Below, in pieces: positions 5,912 through 12,532 of a stretch of DNA of 12,532 nucleotides. This stretch comes from Phyllobacteriaceae bacterium UBA1059 (GTDB taxonomy: Bacteria; Pseudomonadota; Alphaproteobacteria; Rhizobiales; Rhizobiaceae), in the NCBI GenBank assembly GCA_002316345.1, contig DCDI01000185.1, positions 26,195 through 38,726 of the forward strand, written 5' to 3'. A program made the translations under genes and the position numbers. The stretch's first letter is position 1. Each line of letters starts with the position of its first letter. The notes beneath the pieces were generated by a model, which saw nothing but the letters and a program-made list of their open reading frames with translations, was not told where the DNA came from and searched no databases.

Positions 5912-7984
5912 ATGTTCATCTTGCATGTGGCACTTCAAGGGTGTCTGCGCGGTCATGATGTCGAATATGGCATCACAGCTGACACCGGGGGCCACATCCG
6001 CTACCTGCTCGACCTCGTTGAAGCCTCCGCAAAATCACCGCTCATCGATCGTGTTGTTATCGCCACACGGCATTTTGGCAGCGAACATGGCATGAGCTAT
6101 GCGCAACCTCGTGAGCAGGTCAGCGCCAAGGTCGAGATCGTACGATTTCCCACGACATCCAAGATTTATCTCGCAAAAGAAGACCTCCACACCGAAACGC
6201 AGTCCTTCGCCGGGGCGCTAGCGGGGTTCATCGAAGGTGAGCCGACTAAGCCGGACATGATCCATGCGCATTATGCGGATGCCGCAGTGGTCGCGGAGAT
6301 CGTTCAGGACCGGCTCGGCATTCCGTTCATCTTCACGGCGCATTCGCTCGGCCGTGTGAAGAAGCATGCGGTGCAATCGGATGGCTCGGATTGGCGTGGA
6401 TTGGCCGAACGGATCGCCGCAGAGGAAATGGCCGCCGCCAAAGCCAGCGCGATCATCGCATCATCGCGTGACGAGGCCGAGGTGCAATATGCTCATTACG
6501 ACCATTACGCGCCGGGCCATATCCGCGTTCTTCCGCCCGGCAGCGATCTGGAGCGCTTTGCCAATGCTCACTCCACTAAGGATGTTCGTGGCGCCATAGA
6601 TCGTTTCCTGGTTGATGCCACTAAGCCGCAGCTTTTGGCGATCGCGCGCCCGGTTCGCAAAAAGAACCTTGCCGCCCTTGTTACAGCGTTTGGCGAAAGT
6701 GCTGAACTTCGCGAACGGGCCAATCTCGTTCTGATCGCCGGCTCGCGAGACGACTACACCGATCTGGATGGGGACATGGCGGACACTGTCCGCGACCTTC
6801 TTCATCTGATCGACCGATACGATCTCTACGGTTCGGTAGCGTATCCGAAGACCCATCGCTCTGAAGACATTCCGGCCATTTACGCCTATGCGCGTGAAAG
6901 GCGTGGCATCTTCGTCAACCCTGCCCTGAACGAGCCATTTGGCCTGACCTTGCTTGAAGCCTCGGCGGTCGGTCTGCCGATCATCGCAACCGATTCCGGC
7001 GGGCCGAACGATATCGTCGAGATGTGCCGCAACGGTGTTCTGGTTGATCCCCGCTCGCCGAAGGCCATCACGCAAGCGGCCTTGAGCATCCTGGATGATC
7101 AACAACTCTGGGATCGTTTCGCATCGCAAGGGCGCATTGCCGTCAAGAACTACGATTGGACCCGCCATGCCAGCCGCTATCATGGCCTCATCCAGTCCTT
7201 GCTGACGCCCAAGCCTTTGGTCAGCCGGCCTTCGCAACTGCTGATCTGCGATATCGATAATACGCTGGTTGGCTGCGAAGATTGCATGCAGGTCTTCGGC
7301 GACTGGCACAGCAAGGAAGACCAACTTGCCTTTGGCGTTGCGACAGGACGCTCGTTTCATAGTGCCATGGCCATCCTCGAACAGCAGGACGCGCCGCGTC
7401 CCCAGGTCATGATCACGTCCGTTGGATCGGAAATCTACCATCTCGACCCAAATGGCACGACCTACAGCGCCGATCTCGAATGGCGTGCGATCGTATCGAG
7501 AGGTTGGAACCGTGAAGCGGCTCACGAGGCTCTGCTCGACCTCGAGGGCATCCACCCCCAGGCGCCACTCGAACAGCGCTCCCACAAGCTGAGCTACTTC
7601 AGCGATGGCAGTGCAGGTGTCGTGCAGCGGGTGAAAGCGAGGCTTGAAGCAAGGAACTTGCGCTGCTCGGTTATCCATAGCCATGCCCGGTATCTCGACA
7701 TCCTGCCGATCCGCGCATCGAAAGGCACCGCCGTGGATTTCGTGCGTAACCGCTATAGCCTGTCCAAGGATGCCGTCTTTGTGGCGGGAGATTCCGGTAA
7801 CGACATAGAGATGCTCCGCACCATGCCGCAGGCCATCATCGTCGCGAATTTCTCGGACGATCTCGCCAATCTTCCCTCGCTCGCGCATTCCTATGTGGCA
7901 CGTGAAAAATATGCGCGCGGCATCATCGAAGGCGTTCTGCACTTCCGCAATCAGTCGAGAGAGACATGCGCACCAGCGTCCTGA
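5912..7984 (+). CDS. sucrose-phosphate-synthase-like GT4 fused to HAD sugar phosphatase
   Basis: A 690-residue two-domain enzyme. Residues 1 to about 430 are a GT4 domain of the sucrose-phosphate-synthase type: ADTGGHIRYLLDL near the N-terminus, HAHYADAA, FTAHSLGRVKK, and E-P-F-G-L-T-L-L-E (E341 and E349) followed by SGGPNDIV and NGVLVDP. Residues from about 440 are a HAD phosphatase of the sucrose-phosphatase type: D447-I-D449-N-T (nucleophile and acid/base), a VATGRSFHSA stretch, HKLSYFSDG, K604 and G-D627-S-G-N-D631. All key residues are present, so both halves should be active: sugar transfer from a nucleotide sugar to a sugar phosphate, then dephosphorylation to a free disaccharide. Sucrose from UDP-glucose and fructose 6-phosphate is the default; mannosylfructose, known in Agrobacterium from separate synthase and phosphatase proteins, is an alternative. 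It heads a four-gene operon and overlaps the next gene by 19 bases. No sucrose synthase or fructokinase is nearby. Confidence 0.88.
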   Translation: MFILHVALQGCLRGHDVEYGITADTGGHIRYLLDLVEASAKSPLIDRVVIATRHFGSEHGMSYAQPREQVSAKVEIVRFPTTSKIYLAKEDLHTETQSFAGALAGFIEGEPTKPDMIHAHYADAAVVAEIVQDRLGIPFIFTAHSLGRVKKHAVQSDGSDWRGLAERIAAEEMAAAKASAIIASSRDEAEVQYAHYDHYAPGHIRVLPPGSDLERFANAHSTKDVRGAIDRFLVDATKPQLLAIARPVRKKNLAALVTAFGESAELRERANLVLIAGSRDDYTDLDGDMADTVRDLLHLIDRYDLYGSVAYPKTHRSEDIPAIYAYARERRGIFVNPALNEPFGLTLLEASAVGLPIIATDSGGPNDIVEMCRNGVLVDPRSPKAITQAALSILDDQQLWDRFASQGRIAVKNYDWTRHASRYHGLIQSLLTPKPLVSRPSQLLICDIDNTLVGCEDCMQVFGDWHSKEDQLAFGVATGRSFHSAMAILEQQDAPRPQVMITSVGSEIYHLDPNGTTYSADLEWRAIVSRGWNREAAHEALLDLEGIHPQAPLEQRSHKLSYFSDGSAGVVQRVKARLEARNLRCSVIHSHARYLDILPIRASKGTAVDFVRNRYSLSKDAVFVAGDSGNDIEMLRTMPQAIIVANFSDDLANLPSLAHSYVAREKYARGIIEGVLHFRNQSRETCAPAS

Positions 7985-8829
7985 CCCTCGTTCGCGGACG
8001 CAGAACCCATCTCATCAACCTCCTGAAGAGCATCGCACTGCAAACCACGCCGCCGGACGAACTGGTCATCGCGTGGATGCAGGAGGCACCACACGACGAT
8101 CTACCCGACCCGGAATGCCCGGTTCGGCATGTTCTGGTGCCGGGCGATCCACTCCCGCTCGCAGCGGCTCGTAACCGGGCAGCGGAAGCGGCCCGTGGAG
8201 ACCTTCTCGTCTTCCTCGATGTCGACTGCATCGCAAGTCCCGGCGTCGTCGGCGCTTATCAGAAGGCAGCGGGCGAACAGGAAGGATTGTTTCTCGGCGA
8301 GGTCTTCTACCTTCCTGCCAAAGCCGTTGGCGACACGCTTGATTTTGCAGCACTCGATCAGACGGGAGCGCCGCATCCTGCAAAGCCGCCAATCCCGTCA
8401 ATGGGGGTCAGGGAAGAACCAGACGCCGGAGAGCTTTGGGGTTTGTCGTTCGCTCTGCCACGCGCAAGCTACCTGGACATCGGCGGCATGGACGAGGCCT
8501 TCGTTGGTTACGGCGGCGAGGAAACGGATTTTGCACGCAGGCTGGCGGCTGCTGGCCTGCCCTTCTTCTGGACAAGCGGCGCCCGCTGCTACCATCAGCA
8601 CCACCCGATCTCCGTGCCGCCCTTGCAGCACTTCGACCACATTCTGCGAAACGCCAAACTCTTTTATGCACGTCACGGTCGATGGTGCATGGATTATTGG
8701 CTTGGGCAATTCAACGAGCGTGGCTTGATCCGATGGTCGAGCCAAAGCACACAGATCGAACGCCTTCGCGAGCCCTCGGCCGCTGAAATCGTTGAAGCGC
8801 AGCAGGGCGATAGCCGCCTGTTCAGCTGA
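7966..8829 (+). CDS. GT2 glycosyltransferase with GT7C-like C-terminal motif
   Basis: A 287-residue GT-A glycosyltransferase of family 2. The first strand is SVLTLVRGR (4-12) instead of the usual S-V-V-I-P-x-Y. Next come PLAAARNRAAEAARGD (64-79) and the metal-binding F-L-D85-V-D87. The second half has the acceptor-site signature GGMDEAF (173-179) and GYGGEETDFARRL (181-193), as in the galactosyltransferase C-terminal (GT7C) domain of many GT2 enzymes. There is no membrane helix. It starts with ATG at 7966 inside the last 19 bases of the preceding fusion gene, with a GAGAGAGA ribosome site just upstream, so it should be co-translated. Its place between the disaccharide-type enzyme and the modifying enzymes suggests that it extends the same product. 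The sugar is unknown. Confidence 0.87.
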   Translation: MRTSVLTLVRGRRTHLINLLKSIALQTTPPDELVIAWMQEAPHDDLPDPECPVRHVLVPGDPLPLAAARNRAAEAARGDLLVFLDVDCIASPGVVGAYQKAAGEQEGLFLGEVFYLPAKAVGDTLDFAALDQTGAPHPAKPPIPSMGVREEPDAGELWGLSFALPRASYLDIGGMDEAFVGYGGEETDFARRLAAAGLPFFWTSGARCYHQHHPISVPPLQHFDHILRNAKLFYARHGRWCMDYWLGQFNERGLIRWSSQSTQIERLREPSAAEIVEAQQGDSRLFS

Positions 8830-8873
8830 CGTTGCCTTACCCGGTCCGAGAGCCTACCCGGAAAGTCGAATGC

Positions 8874-9989
8874 ATGATTGATGACCCAAGAGGCTTCGGC
8901 CCAAAGAAGCGTGCCCTCGTCGCTGCGTTTTCTGACGACCTGCGCCAGGCGGTGCATGGGCTCGCAGAAGACGACTTTCGGGCCGTCTTACCTATCCTGG
9001 TTGAGCATGGTCTTTTGCAGCGCTTCGTTTCGCCTGTTGAACAGGGCGGCTATCGGTATACTGGCGACTGGAAATCGGTGCTTGGCTGCCTGAGCAAGAT
9101 CGGCGGCATTGATCTGAGTACTGCCCGGCTGCTCGAAGGCCATTTGAACGTGCTGCAACTGGTTGCGCTTTATGGCAGCGCCGCGCAGCAGAACTTCGTC
9201 CTTGAAACCGTTCAGAACGGTGGGATGCTCGGCGTCTGGGGTGCAGACGGCAAGGAGCCCGTCAGGCTGGATGGTGTTGAAGGGACAAGCGCATGGCGCA
9301 TCCGCGGGTCGAAGCGCTATGCGTCCGGAGCAGGCATTCTTCGTGCCGCACTCGTGCCCATCAGCCAGAAAGACGGTCCCATGCAGCTTTTGCTTCTACC
9401 CGTCGATGATCCCTCGCGAGTGGATCTGTCTTCCTGGCATTATCGCGGCATGCAACGCACGGCATCCGGTACGTACAGCTTCGAGAATTTGACCCTCGGC
9501 CCTGAGGCCTTCGTTGGACAGCCCGACTGCTATCGTCGTGAACCCTGGTTCGTGGGCGGCATATGGCGTTGCGCGGCCGCGCAGCTGGGCGCCATCGAAG
9601 CAATCGTCAGGATCATTGCAAGGGAGTTGAACGACAACGGCCGTGCCGAGCATCCTCTGCAACGGGCACGAATCGGCCGCGCCATCATGCAGGCACGAAC
9701 AGCGCGTTTGTGGATCGAGGATGCCGCGCAACGCGTTGAAACCACCATGCCGGATGCCCATACGGACGAAATCGCCCAGACGGTGGCTTTGTCCGCCTAT
9801 TCCAGGCTGGTCACGGAAGAAGCCGCGATGAGCGTCATCGATCTCGCCGAGCGAGCCCTTGGCTTGGGTTCGTTCGAAACCTCGCATCCGGTTGAGCGGC
9901 TCACCCGCGATCTGGCCGTGTATATACGCCAAGCCAACCCGGACGCCGTGTTGCTGCAGCACGGCCGTGTCCTGGCGAGCGGTCTTTGA
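8874..9989 (+). CDS. acyl-CoA-dehydrogenase-fold flavoprotein
   Basis: A 371-residue protein with the acyl-CoA dehydrogenase fold: a helical N-terminal domain, a middle beta domain with MLGVWGADG (118-126) and WRIRGSKRYASGAG (141-154), which matches the FAD-contacting G-x-K-x-[FY]-x-S-G stretch, and a helical C-terminal domain (about 228-371). The frame is open from a TTG at 8832, but ATG at 8874 is chosen because GGAAAG sits 8 bases upstream. Near the end, where typical members read RD followed by Y-E-G-T, this one has RDLAVYIRQANPDA (345-358), so the usual catalytic glutamate is not visible there. That makes classic beta-oxidation doubtful; it may act on an unusual acyl or amine substrate, as in SfnC/DszC-like or other divergent branches. 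Its stop is 2 bases before the PIG-L fusion gene, placing it in the sugar operon. Confidence 0.83.
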   Translation: MIDDPRGFGPKKRALVAAFSDDLRQAVHGLAEDDFRAVLPILVEHGLLQRFVSPVEQGGYRYTGDWKSVLGCLSKIGGIDLSTARLLEGHLNVLQLVALYGSAAQQNFVLETVQNGGMLGVWGADGKEPVRLDGVEGTSAWRIRGSKRYASGAGILRAALVPISQKDGPMQLLLLPVDDPSRVDLSSWHYRGMQRTASGTYSFENLTLGPEAFVGQPDCYRREPWFVGGIWRCAAAQLGAIEAIVRIIARELNDNGRAEHPLQRARIGRAIMQARTARLWIEDAAQRVETTMPDAHTDEIAQTVALSAYSRLVTEEAAMSVIDLAERALGLGSFETSHPVERLTRDLAVYIRQANPDAVLLQHGRVLASGL

Positions 9990-9991
9990 TC

Positions 9992-11362
9992 ATGGCCGCA
10001 TCGACCATGGGTCAATGGAACGCCGTTATGCGCGCCGCACCCGTCGCGCCTGTTTCGAGATTGGTCGGCAGCGGCGGGCTGGTTGTGCTTGCCCCACATC
10101 CCGACGACGAAACGTTGGGCTGTTCGGCGTTGTTTATCGAAGCGGGGCGTTCGAAACGCAGGCTCGGGCTGGTCGCGTTGACCGATGGCGGCAGCTCTCA
10201 TCCTGGCTCCGCGCTTTTTCCGCCCGACAACCTCGGAGCAATCAGGCGCGAAGAACAAAGAGCCGCCATGCGCATGCTCGGCTGCGACCATGTCGAGCAT
10301 TTGCGCCTCGGTCTTCCCGACGGGGGATCAGGGAGGCACCCTGAGCGAGCGGCTGCAGCAGCCGCCGTTGCCGAACTCTGCGAACGATTAGGTGCAACCG
10401 CTCTCGCAGCACCGCATGCCGATGATCCCCACCCCGATCACGCGACGGCGGCAGCCATCGCGCTGGAAGTTCGCACCATCATACCGACCCTCCGAATCCT
10501 TTTCTACGAGGTTTGGACCTGCCGGCTGGAAGACGATGTTGCCTGCCAGACGGAAGGCATGACGGCTTTCAGGGTAGAAACCGAGCCTAAACTCAAGGCT
10601 CGCGCCATCGCCTGTCATGCAAGCCAGCTAGGCAAGGTCGTGCCGGACAGTCCCAGCGGCTTCGTTCTTCCCGCCTGGTTCATTGATCATCATACGCAGC
10701 CACTCGAGCGAATTTCGTGGCTTGAGCTTCCTGGATCCCTCCCCGGCCCGGATCACTTTGCCCGGCTTTACGCAGATGATGGCGATCCCTGGCATGTGCG
10801 CAGCTCCGCCTATGAAAGGCAGAAGCGCGAGTCAGTTGTTTCGCTGCTGAGCGAAACACGGCACGGAACACCGTTCCGACGATCGCTTGAAGCGGGTTGT
10901 GGCGAAGGACACCTTTCCGGAGCCTTGCTTCAGGCCGGGCTGGTGCAAACCGCCGTTGGCTTCGACCGCGATCCAGCGATCATCCAACGCGCCCAAAATT
11001 TCGGATGGGGGGAGCAGGCACACTTCACGACAGGCAGCATGCCGGCCGACATGCCTGATGGTTCCTTCGATCTCGTACTTCTGTCGGAGGTGCTATATTT
11101 CCTCGACGAGGGTGCTTTGACAACGCTCGCTGACAATTTGACGACGCGCCTGGCGCCCGACGCGTGCATTGTCGCGGTGTCCTGGCTCGGTTCGACCGGC
11201 ACTCCGCTTGATGGGCGAACAGCATCCGATTTCTTCCGGTGCGCTCTGGGCCGGACGTTCGAGACACTCAAGTTCGAAGAGACTCCGGAATTTCGGATTG
11301 AGCTTCTTCAACGGCGGAAAGCATCTGTCGCAGACCAGGAAGATGCTCAACAAGATCGCTGA
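9992..11362 (+). CDS. PIG-L deacetylase fused to NodS-like SAM methyltransferase
   Basis: A 456-residue bifunctional protein. Residues about 28-245 are a PIG-L (LmbE-like) zinc N-deacetylase: VLAPHPDDETLG (32-43) and PHADDPHPDHATA (141-153), with H36, D39 and H150 as the expected zinc ligands and D38 as the general base. This family removes acetyl from GlcNAc-type amines, as in MshB and BshB. Residues about 255-440 are a class I SAM methyltransferase resembling NodS: WHVRSSAYERQKRES (267-281), motif I LEAGCGEGHLSGAL (299-312), VGFDRD (322-327) and FDLVLLSEVLYFLD (359-372). In rhizobia NodS N-methylates the deacetylated glucosamine of Nod factors. The fusion suggests deacetylation followed by N-methylation of one substrate. 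ATG at 9992 is preferred over TTG at 9986 because GAGCGG (9977-9982) is well spaced. The last 95 bases are antisense to the convergent GT2 gene. Confidence 0.88.
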   Translation: MAASTMGQWNAVMRAAPVAPVSRLVGSGGLVVLAPHPDDETLGCSALFIEAGRSKRRLGLVALTDGGSSHPGSALFPPDNLGAIRREEQRAAMRMLGCDHVEHLRLGLPDGGSGRHPERAAAAAAVAELCERLGATALAAPHADDPHPDHATAAAIALEVRTIIPTLRILFYEVWTCRLEDDVACQTEGMTAFRVETEPKLKARAIACHASQLGKVVPDSPSGFVLPAWFIDHHTQPLERISWLELPGSLPGPDHFARLYADDGDPWHVRSSAYERQKRESVVSLLSETRHGTPFRRSLEAGCGEGHLSGALLQAGLVQTAVGFDRDPAIIQRAQNFGWGEQAHFTTGSMPADMPDGSFDLVLLSEVLYFLDEGALTTLADNLTTRLAPDACIVAVSWLGSTGTPLDGRTASDFFRCALGRTFETLKFEETPEFRIELLQRRKASVADQEDAQQDR

Positions 11363-12443
11363 GACGCATCCGTGTTCGCTTCAGCATCGCGCTGGTGTCT
11401 TCCACCATCTGCCATCCTGCACTGCTTGGAAGCGCCAGAACTGTCTCGGCTGCTGCTTGTGGCAGAAGAAGTGCCTTCAACAAATCGCGCTTCTGCGCGT
11501 CCGTTGCCGATCTGAACTGCAGGCAACTTCTCAGGCGAAGAAGAAGCTGCTCCGGCGGCTCAAGCAGTTCGTCAACGACGGGATCAGTCTCGGTGCGGTT
11601 GCGCCGCAATTCATCCGACAGCCCACCGCTGGCGCGGCCGAACAGCCGGCACGAGGTCTCGACGCGAGGGCCATCGGAATAGCGAATGCGCAGATCATGC
11701 GCCTGACATAGCCTTCGAAGCGCTCGATCCTCGCCGGAAGGCGGCGTTGGAAGTCCGCCAATCCGCTGATACGCATCAGCCCGTAGTGCAAAGTTCGCCC
11801 CGCCTATGTTGCCGTGATGCGGCCATGGGTTTTCCTCATCCGGGAAGATGAGCGCTTCGATGAAACGCGACGTTTCTCGATATTCTCGGATGACCGCTTC
11901 ATGAATTGCATTGGCCTCCGGAAGAACGGCAGTCTCCGAAGCGATGAAACCGATGCGGCCGCAAACCAGATCATAGCCGTGTTCAAACTCCCGCATATAA
12001 GCGTTTCGCAGGCCGGGCTGGACGATCGTATCGCCATCGACGGAGAATAGAAGACTAGAAGCGCCGCAGTGCGCCGCAACGTCCATTGCCAAACGTCGTG
12101 CTAACGGAGCGCTTCCGGTACCAGGCTTCCACGTACAATCGATCAGAAGCCATCGACGCTTCCACAGCGTCATTCTTTCAAGCGCAATGTCAACCGTCCG
12201 GTCTCGACAACCATTGGCTACAAGAACGACGGCGTCACATTCTTCCAACTCGCCGTCCAACGCCTCGAGACATAGGGAAATATGGGCTTGTTCATCGCGC
12301 ACGGGAATGCACGCGATGAACTTGGCATCGCTGTCAAAATCCATTGTGCCTGATACGCTGCAGCTGGAAACTGGCAGCTTGTGAAGGAAGCGGTTGACCG
12401 ACGGCATCGCCCTCGGGGAGGCTGGCGTTTGCCGCCGTGTCAT
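11268..12443 (-). CDS. GT2 family glycosyltransferase
   Basis: A 391-residue frame with a family 2 GT-A domain from about residue 41: FIACIPVRDEQAHIS (42-56), VANGCRDRT (75-83), the metal-binding S-V-D-G-D-T (134-139), a GNIGGANFALR stretch (211-221) and SGEDRALRRL (236-245). The last 100 residues are charged and helical and probably lie outside the catalytic core. There is no membrane helix, so it is not a NodC-like processive synthase. The start is uncertain: ATG at 12443 (longest), 12407 (GAGG but only 3 bases away) or 12344 (residue 34, just ahead of the fold). The first 33 residues look unstructured, which favours a later start. It is divergent from whatever lies to the right and overlaps the PIG-L/methyltransferase gene by 95 bases at the 3' ends. 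It probably adds a sugar in the same pathway. Confidence 0.85.
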   Translation of the reverse strand: MTRRQTPASPRAMPSVNRFLHKLPVSSCSVSGTMDFDSDAKFIACIPVRDEQAHISLCLEALDGELEECDAVVLVANGCRDRTVDIALERMTLWKRRWLLIDCTWKPGTGSAPLARRLAMDVAAHCGASSLLFSVDGDTIVQPGLRNAYMREFEHGYDLVCGRIGFIASETAVLPEANAIHEAVIREYRETSRFIEALIFPDEENPWPHHGNIGGANFALRADAYQRIGGLPTPPSGEDRALRRLCQAHDLRIRYSDGPRVETSCRLFGRASGGLSDELRRNRTETDPVVDELLEPPEQLLLRLRSCLQFRSATDAQKRDLLKALLLPQAAAETVLALPSSAGWQMVEDTSAMLKRTRMRLSDLVEHLPGLRQMLSAVEEAQSEIPESLRT

Positions 12444-12532
12444 TGGCTAGAGTTCAAGCGGTAAGTGTAAGCCATTCGATCACACGCTGAATGTTTACGT
12501 TAGTTTAGCGCCATTTCATTCAAACAGAAGGA
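12444..12532. promoter_or_regulatory. A+T-richer right-edge intergenic region with a plus-strand Shine-Dalgarno
   Basis: These 89 bases have no gene and are richer in A and T than the rest of the window, as expected for a promoter region upstream of the minus-strand GT2 gene. At the very end, AGAAGGA (12526-12532) is a good Shine-Dalgarno sequence on the plus strand, so a divergent gene probably starts a few bases past the edge. No clear promoter boxes were found on either strand. Confidence 0.4.

Noticed and set aside
6461..7942. 493-codon minus-strand open frame
   Set aside because: It lies entirely antisense to the sucrose-phosphate-synthase-like fusion, which has clear motifs throughout. 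The antisense peptide has no recognisable domain and its composition is that of a complement-strand shadow.
9992..11362. possible Nod-factor biosynthesis locus
   Set aside because: Only the NodS-like domain fits. There is no NodA acyltransferase, NodB-type CE4 deacetylase, membrane NodC synthase, NodIJ exporter or nod box, so this is an analogy and not a nod cluster.
5912..11362. possible mycothiol- or bacillithiol-like thiol pathway (GT4, phosphatase, PIG-L)
   Set aside because: The order GT4, phosphatase and PIG-L deacetylase is suggestive, but no cysteine ligase (MshC- or BshC-like) or acetyltransferase is present, and the GT4 domain is of the sucrose-phosphate-synthase type.
12488..12522. 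TGAATG and CATTCA inverted repeat in the right-edge gap
   Set aside because: The arms are only 6 bases and 23 bases apart in an A+T-rich stretch, so there is not enough to call an operator.

Overview
The window looks like alphaproteobacterial chromosome or megaplasmid DNA, most likely Hyphomicrobiales (Rhizobium-like). This is inferred from the moderately high G+C judged by eye, frequent GTG/TTG starts, tight gene packing with stop/start overlaps, and the kinds of proteins present (DUF1810, a NodS-like methyltransferase, an Lrp/AsnC tail, a sucrose-phosphate-synthase-like enzyme). There is no rRNA, tRNA, CRISPR array, insertion sequence or integrase, and no stretch over 300 bases without a gene.

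Layout: bases 1-701 are a flank, with the last 32 codons of a probable Lrp/AsnC regulator and a DUF1810 gene. From 823 to 12443 almost everything is carbohydrate-active and arranged in five transcription blocks: (a) 823-1959 minus, a MurG/GT28-like GT-B glycosyltransferase; (b) 2023-3638 plus, a GT29 (sialyltransferase-fold)-like protein translationally coupled to a GT2 enzyme with an N-terminal zinc-ribbon-like Cys pattern; (c) 5868-3626 minus, two coupled GT4 enzymes; (d) 5912-11362 plus, a four-gene operon encoding a sucrose-phosphate-synthase-like GT4 fused to a HAD phosphatase, a GT2 enzyme, an acyl-CoA-dehydrogenase-fold flavoprotein, and a PIG-L deacetylase fused to a NodS-like SAM methyltransferase; (e) 12443-11268 minus, another GT2 enzyme overlapping the end of block d tail to tail.

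Reading of the system (inference): seven or eight glycosyltransferase-type proteins with one sugar phosphatase, one N-deacetylase, one methyltransferase and one flavin dehydrogenase look like a dedicated, mainly cytosolic pathway for a small decorated glycoside, glycolipid or oligosaccharide. PIG-L followed by a NodS-like domain suggests that an N-acetyl sugar is deacetylated and the free amine methylated, a chemical echo of NodB/NodS in Nod-factor synthesis. No exporter, flippase, polymerase, acyltransferase or membrane protein is encoded here, so the final product and its location cannot be told from the window.
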